A stretch of 5,622 nucleotides of DNA from Acidobacteriaceae bacterium (GTDB lineage: Bacteria; Acidobacteriota; Terriglobia; Terriglobales; Acidobacteriaceae): the NCBI GenBank assembly GCA_030042915.1, contig JASHYS010000175.1, positions 1-5,622 of the forward strand, read 5' to 3'. The position numbers and the translations under genes are program-made. Positions 1 to 5,431 of this stretch are shown piece by piece; positions within the stretch are counted from its first letter, which is position 1, and each line of letters starts with the position of its first letter. The notes below the pieces were generated by a model, which was not told where the DNA came from, did not search any database, and saw only the letters and a list, made by a program, of their open reading frames with translations.

Positions 1-46
1 CTACTCCCTATTGGCTACTGGCTACTCCCTGTCTTATTGCTACTCC
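1..46. repeat. Heptamer tandem repeat after pyrD
   Basis: The plus strand reads as seven-base units: CTACTCC (1-7), CTATTGG (8-14), CTACTGG (15-21), CTACTCC (22-28), a diverged CTGTCTT (29-35), then a four-base slip and CTACTCC again at 40-46. The unit CTACTCC occurs three times. The array starts at or before the window edge, so its full length is unknown. On the minus strand the unit is GGAGTAG, and the last one (46-40) supplies the final Glu codon and the TAG stop of pyrD. The repetition is seen directly; its function is unknown. Confidence 0.75.
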
Positions 47-966
47 TTGCGTTGTTTCAACGCTCTTGTCAGGCTGCTCACCTTGTCCACGTTGTGGCTC
101 TTGCACCAGGATTCCAGCCCGCTGGCGAGCTTCTCGGTGGCGCGCGGATCGGCATAGCTGGCCGTTCCCACCTGCACTGCCGTGGCTCCGGCCAGCATGA
201 ATTCCACTACGTCCTCCGGCGTGGTGATGCCGCCCATGCCCAGAATCGGAATCTCCACCGCGCGCGCACATTCATACACCATGCGCAGCGCAATCGGCTT
301 GATGGCCGGCCCCGACAATCCTCCCGTCACATTGGTCAGCCTCGCCTGCCGCGCTTCGGTGTCGATGGCCATGGCCCTGAAAGTATTGGCTACGCTCACC
401 GCATCGGCGCCTGCTTCGGCACAAATCTTCGCCATCTGCGCAATCGACGTCACATTCGGCGAAAGCTTCACAATCAATGGCCGAATCGAGCCCTGCTTGG
501 CCCGCTCCACCAGCTCCTCGAGCGAATACGGGTCGGCGCCAAACGTCATTCCACCCGCCTGCACGTTGGGGCACGAGACGTTCAATTCGTACGCCGCAAT
601 CCCTTCCGCATCGTTCAGCCGGTCGAGCACGGCCACGTAATCGCGCACTGTCGATCCGAACACGTTCACGATCACCTGGCAGGTCGGGTAGCGCTGCATA
701 GGCGGCAGCTTGCGCGTCACATATTCTTCCACGCCCACATTCTGCAGCCCAATCGCATTCAGCATGCCCGCCGCGGTCTGCACCATGCGCGGCGCGGGAT
801 GGCCCGCCATCGGCTCCAGCGAGATGCCCTTGGTGACAAAGGCGCCCAGGCGCTCCAGCGAAATAATCTCCTCAAACTCGATGCCGTATCCAAACGTGCC
901 GCTGGCGGCGATGATTGGATTCACCAGATCCAGTCCGGTAAACGAAACGGTCATGTCGGGTTTCAC
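40..966 (-). CDS. pyrD: Dihydroorotate dehydrogenase B (NAD+), catalytic subunit
   Basis: This cytosolic FMN enzyme oxidises dihydroorotate to orotate, the fourth step of de novo pyrimidine synthesis. The 308 residues form one TIM-barrel domain of normal class 1B length. Visible marks are GLDLVNPIIAASGTFGYG near the N terminus (11-28), FVTKG (43-47, FMN-contacting Lys46), GMLNAIGLQN (67-76), NVSCPN (129-134), whose Cys132 is the class 1 catalytic base, VKLSPN (166-171), TGGLSGPAIKP (214-224), GMGGI (243-247) and the FMN-phosphate loop around GATAVQVGTA (260-269). Cys rather than Ser as base, and the absence of an N-terminal membrane helix, exclude class 2. The start is GTG at 966, with AAGGA 11 bases upstream; this length fits the family N terminus better than the internal ATG at 954. 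Class 1B enzymes normally need the iron-sulfur/FAD subunit PyrK. No pyrK is visible upstream, and the downstream side is outside the window. Confidence 0.96.
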   Translation of the reverse strand: MKPDMTVSFTGLDLVNPIIAASGTFGYGIEFEEIISLERLGAFVTKGISLEPMAGHPAPRMVQTAAGMLNAIGLQNVGVEEYVTRKLPPMQRYPTCQVIVNVFGSTVRDYVAVLDRLNDAEGIAAYELNVSCPNVQAGGMTFGADPYSLEELVERAKQGSIRPLIVKLSPNVTSIAQMAKICAEAGADAVSVANTFRAMAIDTEARQARLTNVTGGLSGPAIKPIALRMVYECARAVEIPILGMGGITTPEDVVEFMLAGATAVQVGTASYADPRATEKLASGLESWCKSHNVDKVSSLTRALKQRKE

Positions 967-983
967 TTGGGCGCCCGTCCTTG

Positions 984-1006
984 CTCCCGGTGCTGCACGC
1001 CGGGAG
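984..1006 (-). promoter_or_regulatory. Hairpin in the pyrD leader next to its ribosome binding site
   Basis: A perfect 7-bp inverted repeat (CTCCCGG / CCGGGAG) flanks a 9-base loop. In the pyrD mRNA its 3' arm ends two bases before the AAGGA (982-978) that is the only plausible Shine-Dalgarno sequence for the GTG start at 966. The structure is seen in sequence. A role in translational control is inference, because this is not a recognised PyrR-binding or other named pyr leader motif. Confidence 0.4.
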
Positions 1007-1015
1007 GTTCTTAAG

Positions 1016-1043
1016 CTTTCAGCTGTTAGCTTCTAGCTGTTCT
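1016..1043. repeat. Four heptamers with AGCT core in the pyrD leader region
   Basis: Four exact seven-base steps are present: CTTTCAG (1016-1022), CTGTTAG (1023-1029), CTTCTAG (1030-1036) and CTGTTCT (1037-1043). Shifted by two bases, the same array reads as four AGCTNNN units from 1014 to 1041. All units fit CTNYYNN, the pattern shared with the other intergenic heptads in this window. The array lies 50-77 bases upstream of the pyrD start. It is not a recognised insertion-sequence end or protein-binding motif. Confidence 0.7.
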
Positions 1044-1114
1044 ATTCGCTCCGCAGTTCTGAAATTCATGATAACCGTCCACGCTTCGGCGCCGCGCAAC
1101 ACCGAAGTACCGTT

Positions 1115-1154
1115 GTGAAAAGCAAAGGCCCTCCGGCTCACACCGAAAGGCCTT
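1115..1154 (-). terminator. Intrinsic terminator of ilvE
   Basis: Read on the minus strand, 28 bases after the ilvE stop, AAGGCC (1154-1149) pairs with GGCCTT (1130-1125). Inside this, CGG (1145-1143) pairs with CCG (1136-1134) around a six-base loop, with a 3x3 internal loop between the two helices. The 3' arm is followed directly by a T-rich run (TGCTTTTC, 1124-1117). This is the layout of a Rho-independent terminator. It separates ilvE from pyrD, suggesting that pyrD has its own promoter somewhere between about 1115 and 967. Confidence 0.7.
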
Positions 1155-1161
1155 GTCTTTC

Positions 1162-1182
1162 CTGTTGCCTGTTCCCTGCTCT
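1162..1182. repeat. Three heptamers abutting the ilvE stop codon
   Basis: The units are CTGTTGC (1162-1168), CTGTTCC (1169-1175) and CTGCTCT (1176-1182), all fitting CTNYYNN. The last base of the array is the last base of the ilvE TAA stop (1184-1182, minus strand), so the repeat starts exactly where coding ends. It lies between the stop codon and the terminator hairpin and is therefore transcribed in the ilvE 3' UTR. Confidence 0.6.
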
Positions 1183-2123
1183 TACGCCGTCACGGCCTCG
1201 CTTGCGTTCACCTTCACGGGTGTCAGCCACCCAAACCGGTCCGGCTTCAACCCATTCGCGATTCCAAAGAACTCGTCGGCAATCTTCCTGGTGATCTCGC
1301 CGTCCTTGCCGTCGCCGATCACGATGCGATCAATCGAGCGGATCGGCTGCACCTCTGCGGCCGTCCCCGTGAAGAACACTTCGTCGGCAATGTAAAGCAG
1401 CTCGCGCGGAATGGACTGCTCGGTGACCGTCAGTCCCAGGTGGCGCGCAATGGTCAGCACGCTGTCGCGCGTTATGCCCGACAGAGCCGAGTTGGCCAGC
1501 GGCGGCGTAAACAGCACGCCGTTGCGCACAATGAACACATTCTCGCCCGATCCCTCACTCACCAGCCCGTTCACGTCCAGCGCGATCCCCTCCGAGTAAC
1601 CGTTGGCCTCGGCCTCCATGCGGATCAGTTGCGAGCTCATGTAATTGGCACCCGCCTTGGCCAGCGCCGGCATGGTATTGGGCGCCAGGCGGTTCCAGCT
1701 CGAGATGCACACATCGGCGCCGCCATGCACCGCCAGGTACTTGCCCCATGGATAATTGGCGATATAGACCTCGATGGGCGAACCTTTCGGGCTCACTCCG
1801 ATTTCGCCGTAGCCGCGCAGCACGATGGGCCGGATATAGCACGGCGCCACGCCGTTGGCCTCAATGGTGTCGACCACTGCCGCGCACAGCTCTTCCAGCG
1901 TGAACGGCACCTCCATCCTGTAAATCTTGGCCGAGTCGAGCAGCCGCTGCATGTGCTCCGGCAGGCGAAACACCGCGGATCCATGCGGCTGCCCGTAGCA
2001 GCGAACTCCCTCAAACACGCTCGAGCCATAATGCACCACATGACTCATCACGTGGATGGTTGCCTGTTCCCAGGGAATCAGGTTGCCGTTATGCCAGATC
2101 TTCTCAGTGGTTTGGATGGGCAT
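1182..2123 (-). CDS. ilvE: Branched-chain amino acid aminotransferase
   Basis: This PLP-dependent fold-type IV (class IV) transaminase interconverts leucine, isoleucine and valine with their 2-oxo acids, using glutamate/2-oxoglutarate. It is the last step of branched-chain amino acid synthesis, in the cytosol. From the ATG at 2123 it has 313 residues, close to the roughly 309 of the Escherichia coli enzyme. Key features are HYGSSVFEGVR (31-41), IRPIVLRGYGEIGVSP (97-112), the PLP lysine Lys156 in ALAKAGANYMSS (153-164), EGSGENVF (190-197, Glu190 contacting the pyridine nitrogen) and FTGTAAEVQPI (251-261). A GTG five codons upstream (2138) is also in frame. It overlaps the AAGGAG at 2143-2138, so ATG 2123 is preferred although the spacing of 14 bases is long. 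No other ilv or leu gene is visible. D-amino-acid transaminase and aminodeoxychorismate lyase share the fold, but length and motifs favour IlvE. Confidence 0.95.
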   Translation of the reverse strand: MPIQTTEKIWHNGNLIPWEQATIHVMSHVVHYGSSVFEGVRCYGQPHGSAVFRLPEHMQRLLDSAKIYRMEVPFTLEELCAAVVDTIEANGVAPCYIRPIVLRGYGEIGVSPKGSPIEVYIANYPWGKYLAVHGGADVCISSWNRLAPNTMPALAKAGANYMSSQLIRMEAEANGYSEGIALDVNGLVSEGSGENVFIVRNGVLFTPPLANSALSGITRDSVLTIARHLGLTVTEQSIPRELLYIADEVFFTGTAAEVQPIRSIDRIVIGDGKDGEITRKIADEFFGIANGLKPDRFGWLTPVKVNASEAVTA

Positions 2124-2291
2124 GGGGATCTCACACACTCCTTGGTTCGCGCAAAATTCGCACGTACTAAAAGGTTGTCATGCTTTGCCGTCCGCTGGCA
2201 AGCGCCCTGTAATCCACTCGTAACGTCCCATGCCGGCCCGATTCCCGCCCGCTATCTGGTACCCGCTGCCCGTCCCCGCTCACTTTCCCCA

Positions 2292-3470
2292 TCAAAGCGC
2301 CGCAATCACCAGCACGGTGGCGTCGTCGTGGAATTGCGCATGGCAGAACTCCGTCACGCGCTGGAGCAGGCGCTTATTCAGCTCCTTCGCTCCCAGCCCC
2401 GGGTTGGCCTTCACAAACTCTGCAATCCCCGCCTCTTCAAACTCCCGGCCGCTCGCGTCAGCGGCTTCGGTAATTCCATCGGTGAAAAGCAGCAGCCGGT
2501 CGCCGGTCTTCAGTTCGATCACTGTATCCTCGTAGCTCCACGACGGAAACACACCCAGCACAGCCCCTCCGCCCGCAAGAATCCTGGCTTCGCCGCCCGA
2601 AAACAAAATCGGCGGCAGATGCCCGGCGTTGCTGAACTGGAATGTCCGATTCTCCGCATCGAGAACTCCGTAGAGAAAGGTCACGAATTTTCCTGTCGCC
2701 ACATTCTCGTGCAACAAGGCGTTCACTTTGGCGCACATCTGCGCAGGGCTCTCTGAGCTGCCTGCAAAAGCCCGCACCGCTGCTTGCACGTTGGCCATCA
2801 GCAGCGCCGCCGACACACCCTTGCCGGCCACGTCGGCGATGCAGATGCCCAGCCGCCGCGGCCCCAGCGCAAGCACATCGTAGTAGTCTCCGCTCACCGT
2901 GCGCGCCGGCTGCCACGCTCCGTTCACCTCAAACCCGGCGAGCTGCGGAATTTCTTTGGGCAGCAGCGAACTCTGGATCTCACGGGCGCGCTCCAGTTCC
3001 TGCTCCTGCATCGCAATTTGCGCTCCACGGTGCTCAACGGTTTGTTCCAGCTCCACGTTGCGCCGCTCCAACCGTTCCTTTGTTCTTTGGCTTACGAAAA
3101 AGGAGATTCCGAAAGTGAATGTAGCCACGGCCGGAAACTTCCACGCGCTGAGCAGCTGAAAAAGCGTTGTATCCGCGCGCAAAGCCAGCAGCCACACGAT
3201 GACCGTGGTCAACAGGTATACCGGCACTGTGACCACCGCCAGAATAGGCAGATAGACCAGCAAATCGTAAGGGAAGGCCCGCTTTTCCCAGAGCGGCTCG
3301 AACCACGGGACGCAGATCGAGATCAGGTTCCCGACGCACAACGTATACAGCAGCACGATCAGCGGACGGTTTGGTATTCCCAGGGCCCAGAAGACCAGCC
3401 ACAGCGCCGCCGAAAGGACGATGTAAATGATCTGCTGCCGCAAAAGTCGAGCCAGCATCTGCTTGTTCAC
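2292..3470 (-). CDS. Membrane-anchored SpoIIE/PP2C-type serine phosphatase
   Basis: The predicted protein (392 residues from GTG 3470) has an N-terminal membrane region followed by a cytoplasmic phosphatase. Hydrophobic segments lie at about 13-33, 37-55, 68-97 (long, possibly a single helix) and 111-127. A charged, coiled-coil-like linker covers about 128-168. The SpoIIE/PP2C domain fills 169-392, with the metal-binding aspartates in SGDYYDV (193-199), IADVAGKGVSAALLMA (211-226), LLFTDGITEA (327-336) and HDDATVLVI (381-389), plus FSNAGHLPPIL (279-289). All core acidic residues are present, so it should be active. RsbU/SpoIIE relatives dephosphorylate phosphoserine on STAS-domain anti-sigma antagonists in stress or sigma-factor switching. 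That role here is inference, since no STAS, RsbW-type or sigma gene is in the window. There is no HAMP, PAS or GAF sensor; input would have to come through the membrane part. Confidence 0.9.
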   Translation of the reverse strand: MNKQMLARLLRQQIIYIVLSAALWLVFWALGIPNRPLIVLLYTLCVGNLISICVPWFEPLWEKRAFPYDLLVYLPILAVVTVPVYLLTTVIVWLLALRADTTLFQLLSAWKFPAVATFTFGISFFVSQRTKERLERRNVELEQTVEHRGAQIAMQEQELERAREIQSSLLPKEIPQLAGFEVNGAWQPARTVSGDYYDVLALGPRRLGICIADVAGKGVSAALLMANVQAAVRAFAGSSESPAQMCAKVNALLHENVATGKFVTFLYGVLDAENRTFQFSNAGHLPPILFSGGEARILAGGGAVLGVFPSWSYEDTVIELKTGDRLLLFTDGITEAADASGREFEEAGIAEFVKANPGLGAKELNKRLLQRVTEFCHAQFHDDATVLVIAAL

Positions 3471-3475
3471 GCGCT

Positions 3476-3485
3476 CTCCACCTTC
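3476..3485 (-). promoter_or_regulatory. Ribosome binding site fixing the phosphatase start
   Basis: The minus strand carries GAAGGTGGAG, with GGAG five bases before the GTG at 3470. The reading frame remains open to a TTG at 3503, but that codon has no comparable site in front of it. The purine run would also lie inside the coding region if TTG were used. GTG 3470 is therefore preferred, which removes eleven residues from the longest reading. Confidence 0.6.
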
Positions 3486-3519
3486 AATTTGTCCGTAGCT
3501 CAAAAACTACCATCCTTGG

Positions 3520-3533
3520 CTGTTCGCTGCTTC
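3520..3533. repeat. Two heptamers in the divergent phosphatase/DUF2711-like gap
   Basis: CTGTTCG (3520-3526) and CTGCTTC (3527-3533) are adjacent seven-base units fitting CTNYYNN. A related CTACCAT stands 13 bases further left at 3507. They lie in the 66-base gap between two divergent genes, just before the proposed GTG start at 3537. Two units alone could arise by chance; the match to the other intergenic arrays is what supports the call. Confidence 0.4.
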
Positions 3534-3536
3534 GGC

Positions 3537-4313
3537 GTGACGCCGGACACCGACCTCGCATCCGCATCTGAGTTATTCTCCCCCCTCGTGGACCCCCAGC
3601 AGTTCACTTACCCTCCCTACAGCGTTCCGCTTGTCGAAGCCTACGATGGCGTCTTCGAATCCGCCTTCATCGTTCTGCATCCTTTCGTGCGGGTTCCCGG
3701 CTCACTCGCCTGGGCAGCCACGCAGCGTTATCCCGACGACGCGCAAATCCTCGACCAGGGCGCCAAGTGCCCATGGTCTGAAATTGCGGCGCAAACCCAT
3801 CTTTCTTCGTGTGCGCGCATCAACCAGGCACTCCTCACTTCGATTGGCTCACTAGCCGGCCACCTCGCCGACCCCGCCGGCCGCGACGAGCTCCAGCGCT
3901 TCCTCGAATCCCATGCCATCTGGATGCCTGTGGAAGGCCGCTTCGAGCCGCTTCTTCAATCCGGCTTTCTCCATGCCTTCATCGCCGCCGGCGCCAAAGA
4001 ACTCATCTTCGTTCCCGAATTCCCCGCTTCCGACCTTGTCGCGCGTATCGCTATCGCCGATCTCGCCGGCCGCTCCGTTCCGTTTCCCATCCGCGGAACC
4101 CTCCTCGCGCCCGATCATTCCTTCCTGTTCACTGTCGATTGGGACAGCTTCTTCACACTTTTCTATGGCTCGCGCGCGTTCATCACGCGCATCGCTGCCG
4201 GCCTCAATCTGGAGGGCTTTTTCGCCACGCCCAACACTGAACACGCCTGGTTCAATTACACCTTCGGCTGCGCCACTGTCACACTCTCTCCCGAGCACTG
4301 GCAAACCGCATAG
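3537..4313 (+). CDS. Uncharacterised protein, probably DUF2711 family
   Basis: This 258-residue protein has no signal peptide and no membrane segment, so it is probably cytosolic. From memory it resembles the uncharacterised DUF2711 family known from Bacillus and other bacteria. The resembling parts are ESAFIVLHPFVRVPG (41-55), the RYPDDAQILDQG stretch (64-75), INQALLTSIGSL (95-106), WDSFFTLFYG (202-211) and LEGFFATPNTEHAWFNY (225-241). No catalytic motif is evident and the biochemical function is unknown. The frame stays open far to the left, but that part is antisense to the phosphatase. GTG 3537 is the first reasonable start after the gap; TTG 3516 is an alternative, and neither has a clear Shine-Dalgarno sequence. 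Codons are rich in G/C at the third position, supporting this strand. The gene is divergent from the phosphatase with only 66 bases between them, so their promoters would be closely packed. Confidence 0.75.
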   Translation: MTPDTDLASASELFSPLVDPQQFTYPPYSVPLVEAYDGVFESAFIVLHPFVRVPGSLAWAATQRYPDDAQILDQGAKCPWSEIAAQTHLSSCARINQALLTSIGSLAGHLADPAGRDELQRFLESHAIWMPVEGRFEPLLQSGFLHAFIAAGAKELIFVPEFPASDLVARIAIADLAGRSVPFPIRGTLLAPDHSFLFTVDWDSFFTLFYGSRAFITRIAAGLNLEGFFATPNTEHAWFNYTFGCATVTLSPEHWQTA

Positions 4314-4317
4314 CACA

Positions 4318-4723
4318 GAAGATTTCACCATCGGCAGCAGCGCGTGCGAATTCACCTGGACGAAACAAAACTGTAACGCCAACACGACCATGCCCTCGAC
4401 CAGTATTACGACACCTTTGGCTCTTGAGGCGTCACCGTCGGGCACGCTGCTTGCCGTGGGAGGGATTGGCGGGCTGCAGATCTTCAACTTTAACGGTGGA
4501 AGCTCGCTGACCAGCTTCACCGGTATGCTGACCACCGACAACATCGGTGGCGTGGGACAACAGCAACCATCTGTATGCGACCACCTGGACGTCACCTGGA
4601 TCGACGGCGCCGGGAAGTCTTCACGTGTTCAACATCTCCAGTTCGGGAGCCACTGAGGCGCCAGGCTCGCCTTACACCATGAGCGATCCGGCATACCTGG
4701 CCGTGGCAGTTCCGTCGCAGTGA
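4318..4723 (+). pseudogene. Frameshifted C-terminal relic of a beta-propeller (lactonase/YVTN-like) gene
   Basis: Two plus-strand frames join into one recognisable C terminus. The first runs 4318-4545 and includes MPSTSITTPLALEASPSG, LLAVGGIGGLQIFNFNGG and TGMLTTDNI. The second runs from about 4547 to the TGA at 4721-4723 and includes AWDNSNHLYATTW, LHVFNISSSGATEAPGSPYT and DPAYLAVAV. The pattern LAVGG…GLQIFNFNG…LTTDN…WDNSNHLY…GSPYT…LAV is typical of the last blades of secreted seven-bladed propellers of the lactonase/YVTN type. The frame changes by one base around 4546-4549, in a GGTGG run. About 134 codons remain of a family usually 350-400 residues long, and no signal peptide or early blades exist to the left, where the DUF2711-like gene ends at 4313. 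It is therefore probably a decaying fragment. A sequencing error could explain the frameshift but not the missing N-terminal two thirds. Confidence 0.7.
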
Positions 4724-4745
4724 CCACGCGGGGTGGGCCCGGCTC

Positions 4746-5192
4746 TTACGCGAACGCGTCGGGCTGATTCTTGCCTGTGGTAATCAGCTTTCGCAGGTTG
4801 CCTCCCACCAGTACGCCCCATGCGCCCGAGCAATCTCCAAAACACTGAAATGCTGGCACCAGCCCGGCATGCGTAAACTGCACCTCGGTCTTGCCGCCCT
4901 TGCCGGCGATCTCAAAAATAATGTCAGTGCCGATCCACTCATCTTTTTTCTTGAAAGAGCTCAAGTCGGCGTCCGTCACGTGCCATACGACCCTTTTCCC
5001 CGGGACCAATTCCGTGACCTTTTGTTTTGAACTGTGGAAGCTCCTGTAACGGTAGGTGAACTCGTCGCCCAATTTCGCAGAATTGCCCTCGATCTCTCCC
5101 GACCACCAGCCCCGCACGTTGTTAATCGCCGCGAACACCTCCTTAGGAGATTGCTCGACCGTAAACGAAGTGGTGAAATCCTGCTTGCTCAT
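4746..5192 (-). CDS. SRPBCC / AHSA1-type (START-like) domain protein
   Basis: This 148-residue protein is a single helix-grip domain. Features are [20 protein letters not shown] (6-25), the [12 protein letters not shown] stretch (25-36), the beta strands around DEFTYRYR (43-50) and [15 protein letters not shown] (58-72), [12 protein letters not shown] (84-95) and the C-terminal helix with [19 protein letters not shown] (123-141). The length and the RGWWS and THAGL marks fit stand-alone bacterial members related to the C-terminal domain of the Hsp90 co-chaperone Aha1. Such proteins usually have a hydrophobic ligand cavity, but the ligand is rarely known and none can be read here. The ATG at 5192 follows AAGGAG (5204-5199) at a spacing of six bases, which makes the start firm. 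The gene stands alone, converging on the propeller relic and divergent from the methyltransferase. Confidence 0.88.
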   Translation of the reverse strand: MSKQDFTTSFTVEQSPKEVFAAINNVRGWWSGEIEGNSAKLGDEFTYRYRSFHSSKQKVTELVPGKRVVWHVTDADLSSFKKKDEWIGTDIIFEIAGKGGKTEVQFTHAGLVPAFQCFGDCSGAWGVLVGGNLRKLITTGKNQPDAFA

Positions 5193-5251
5193 GGTTCGCT
5201 CCTTGATCGGCCCTATTGTAGCTCCTGGTTCGAGCAGTGGGCCCGGAGGTA

Positions 5252-5280
5252 TTGACGTATCCTTTCCACGACCTTAGATT
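5252..5280 (+). promoter_or_regulatory. Candidate sigma-70 promoter for the methyltransferase gene
   Basis: TTGACG (5252-5257) and TAGATT (5275-5280) are separated by exactly 17 bases. They match the housekeeping -35 and -10 consensus at five and four of six positions. Transcription would begin near 5287, leaving a leader of about 145 bases before the ATG at 5432. The leader contains the two heptamers at 5371-5384. The call is based on consensus match only. Confidence 0.35.
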
Positions 5281-5370
5281 GCTGCCGGCGTGGAAATGGT
5301 TGGTTGCGATGGCCGCCGAGGCAGGCAAATTCGCCGCCGATGAAAAGTTCCCCGAATGAGTTGCAATCGC

Positions 5371-5384
5371 CTATTGGCTGTTCC
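5371..5384. repeat. Two heptamers upstream of the methyltransferase
   Basis: CTATTGG (5371-5377) is identical to the unit at 8-14, and CTGTTCC (5378-5384) is identical to the unit at 1169-1175. They sit side by side, 48 bases upstream of the methyltransferase start, in a noncoding stretch. Two exact shared words in tandem support membership of the same heptad family found near pyrD and ilvE. Confidence 0.45.
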
Positions 5385-5431
5385 CCGCACCGATTGCTCT
5401 GATATTCTTGCGCCGGGTTTGCGGGGCCCTC

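Noticed and set aside
1..46. CRISPR array
   Set aside because: The repeat period is seven bases with no spacers; this is a short tandem repeat.
37..1014. Plus-strand open frame opposite pyrD
   Set aside because: It is the reverse of a clear PyrD protein, and its translation is Arg/His-rich and unstructured.
2150..2178. Minus-strand ATGACA … AATTTT as an ilvE promoter
   Set aside because: The spacing is 17 bases, but the -10 matches only three of six positions, which is too weak to list.
1440..2756. Long open plus-strand frame of 438 codons
   Set aside because: It is antisense to ilvE and the start of the phosphatase-gene 3' half. The translation is rich in His and Arg with no domain pattern, as expected of a shadow of GC-rich genes.
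2784..3536. Leftward extension of the DUF2711-like frame
   Set aside because: This part is antisense to the phosphatase and reads as low-complexity Gln/Arg-rich sequence. Family resemblance starts only after 3537.
3852..4595. Minus-strand open frame of 247 codons opposite the DUF2711-like gene
   Set aside because: The translation is Gly/Glu/Ala-rich without recognisable domains, and the plus strand has family-like motifs and coding-like third positions.
5215..5220. TACAAT on the minus strand as a -10 box for the SRPBCC gene
   Set aside because: It matches five of six positions and is well placed, but there is no acceptable -35 box at 16-18 bases, so it is not called.
5205..5431. Small gene in the gap between the SRPBCC gene and the methyltransferase
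   Set aside because: The short frames here overlap the SRPBCC start or lack a ribosome binding site, and their translations show no domain pattern.
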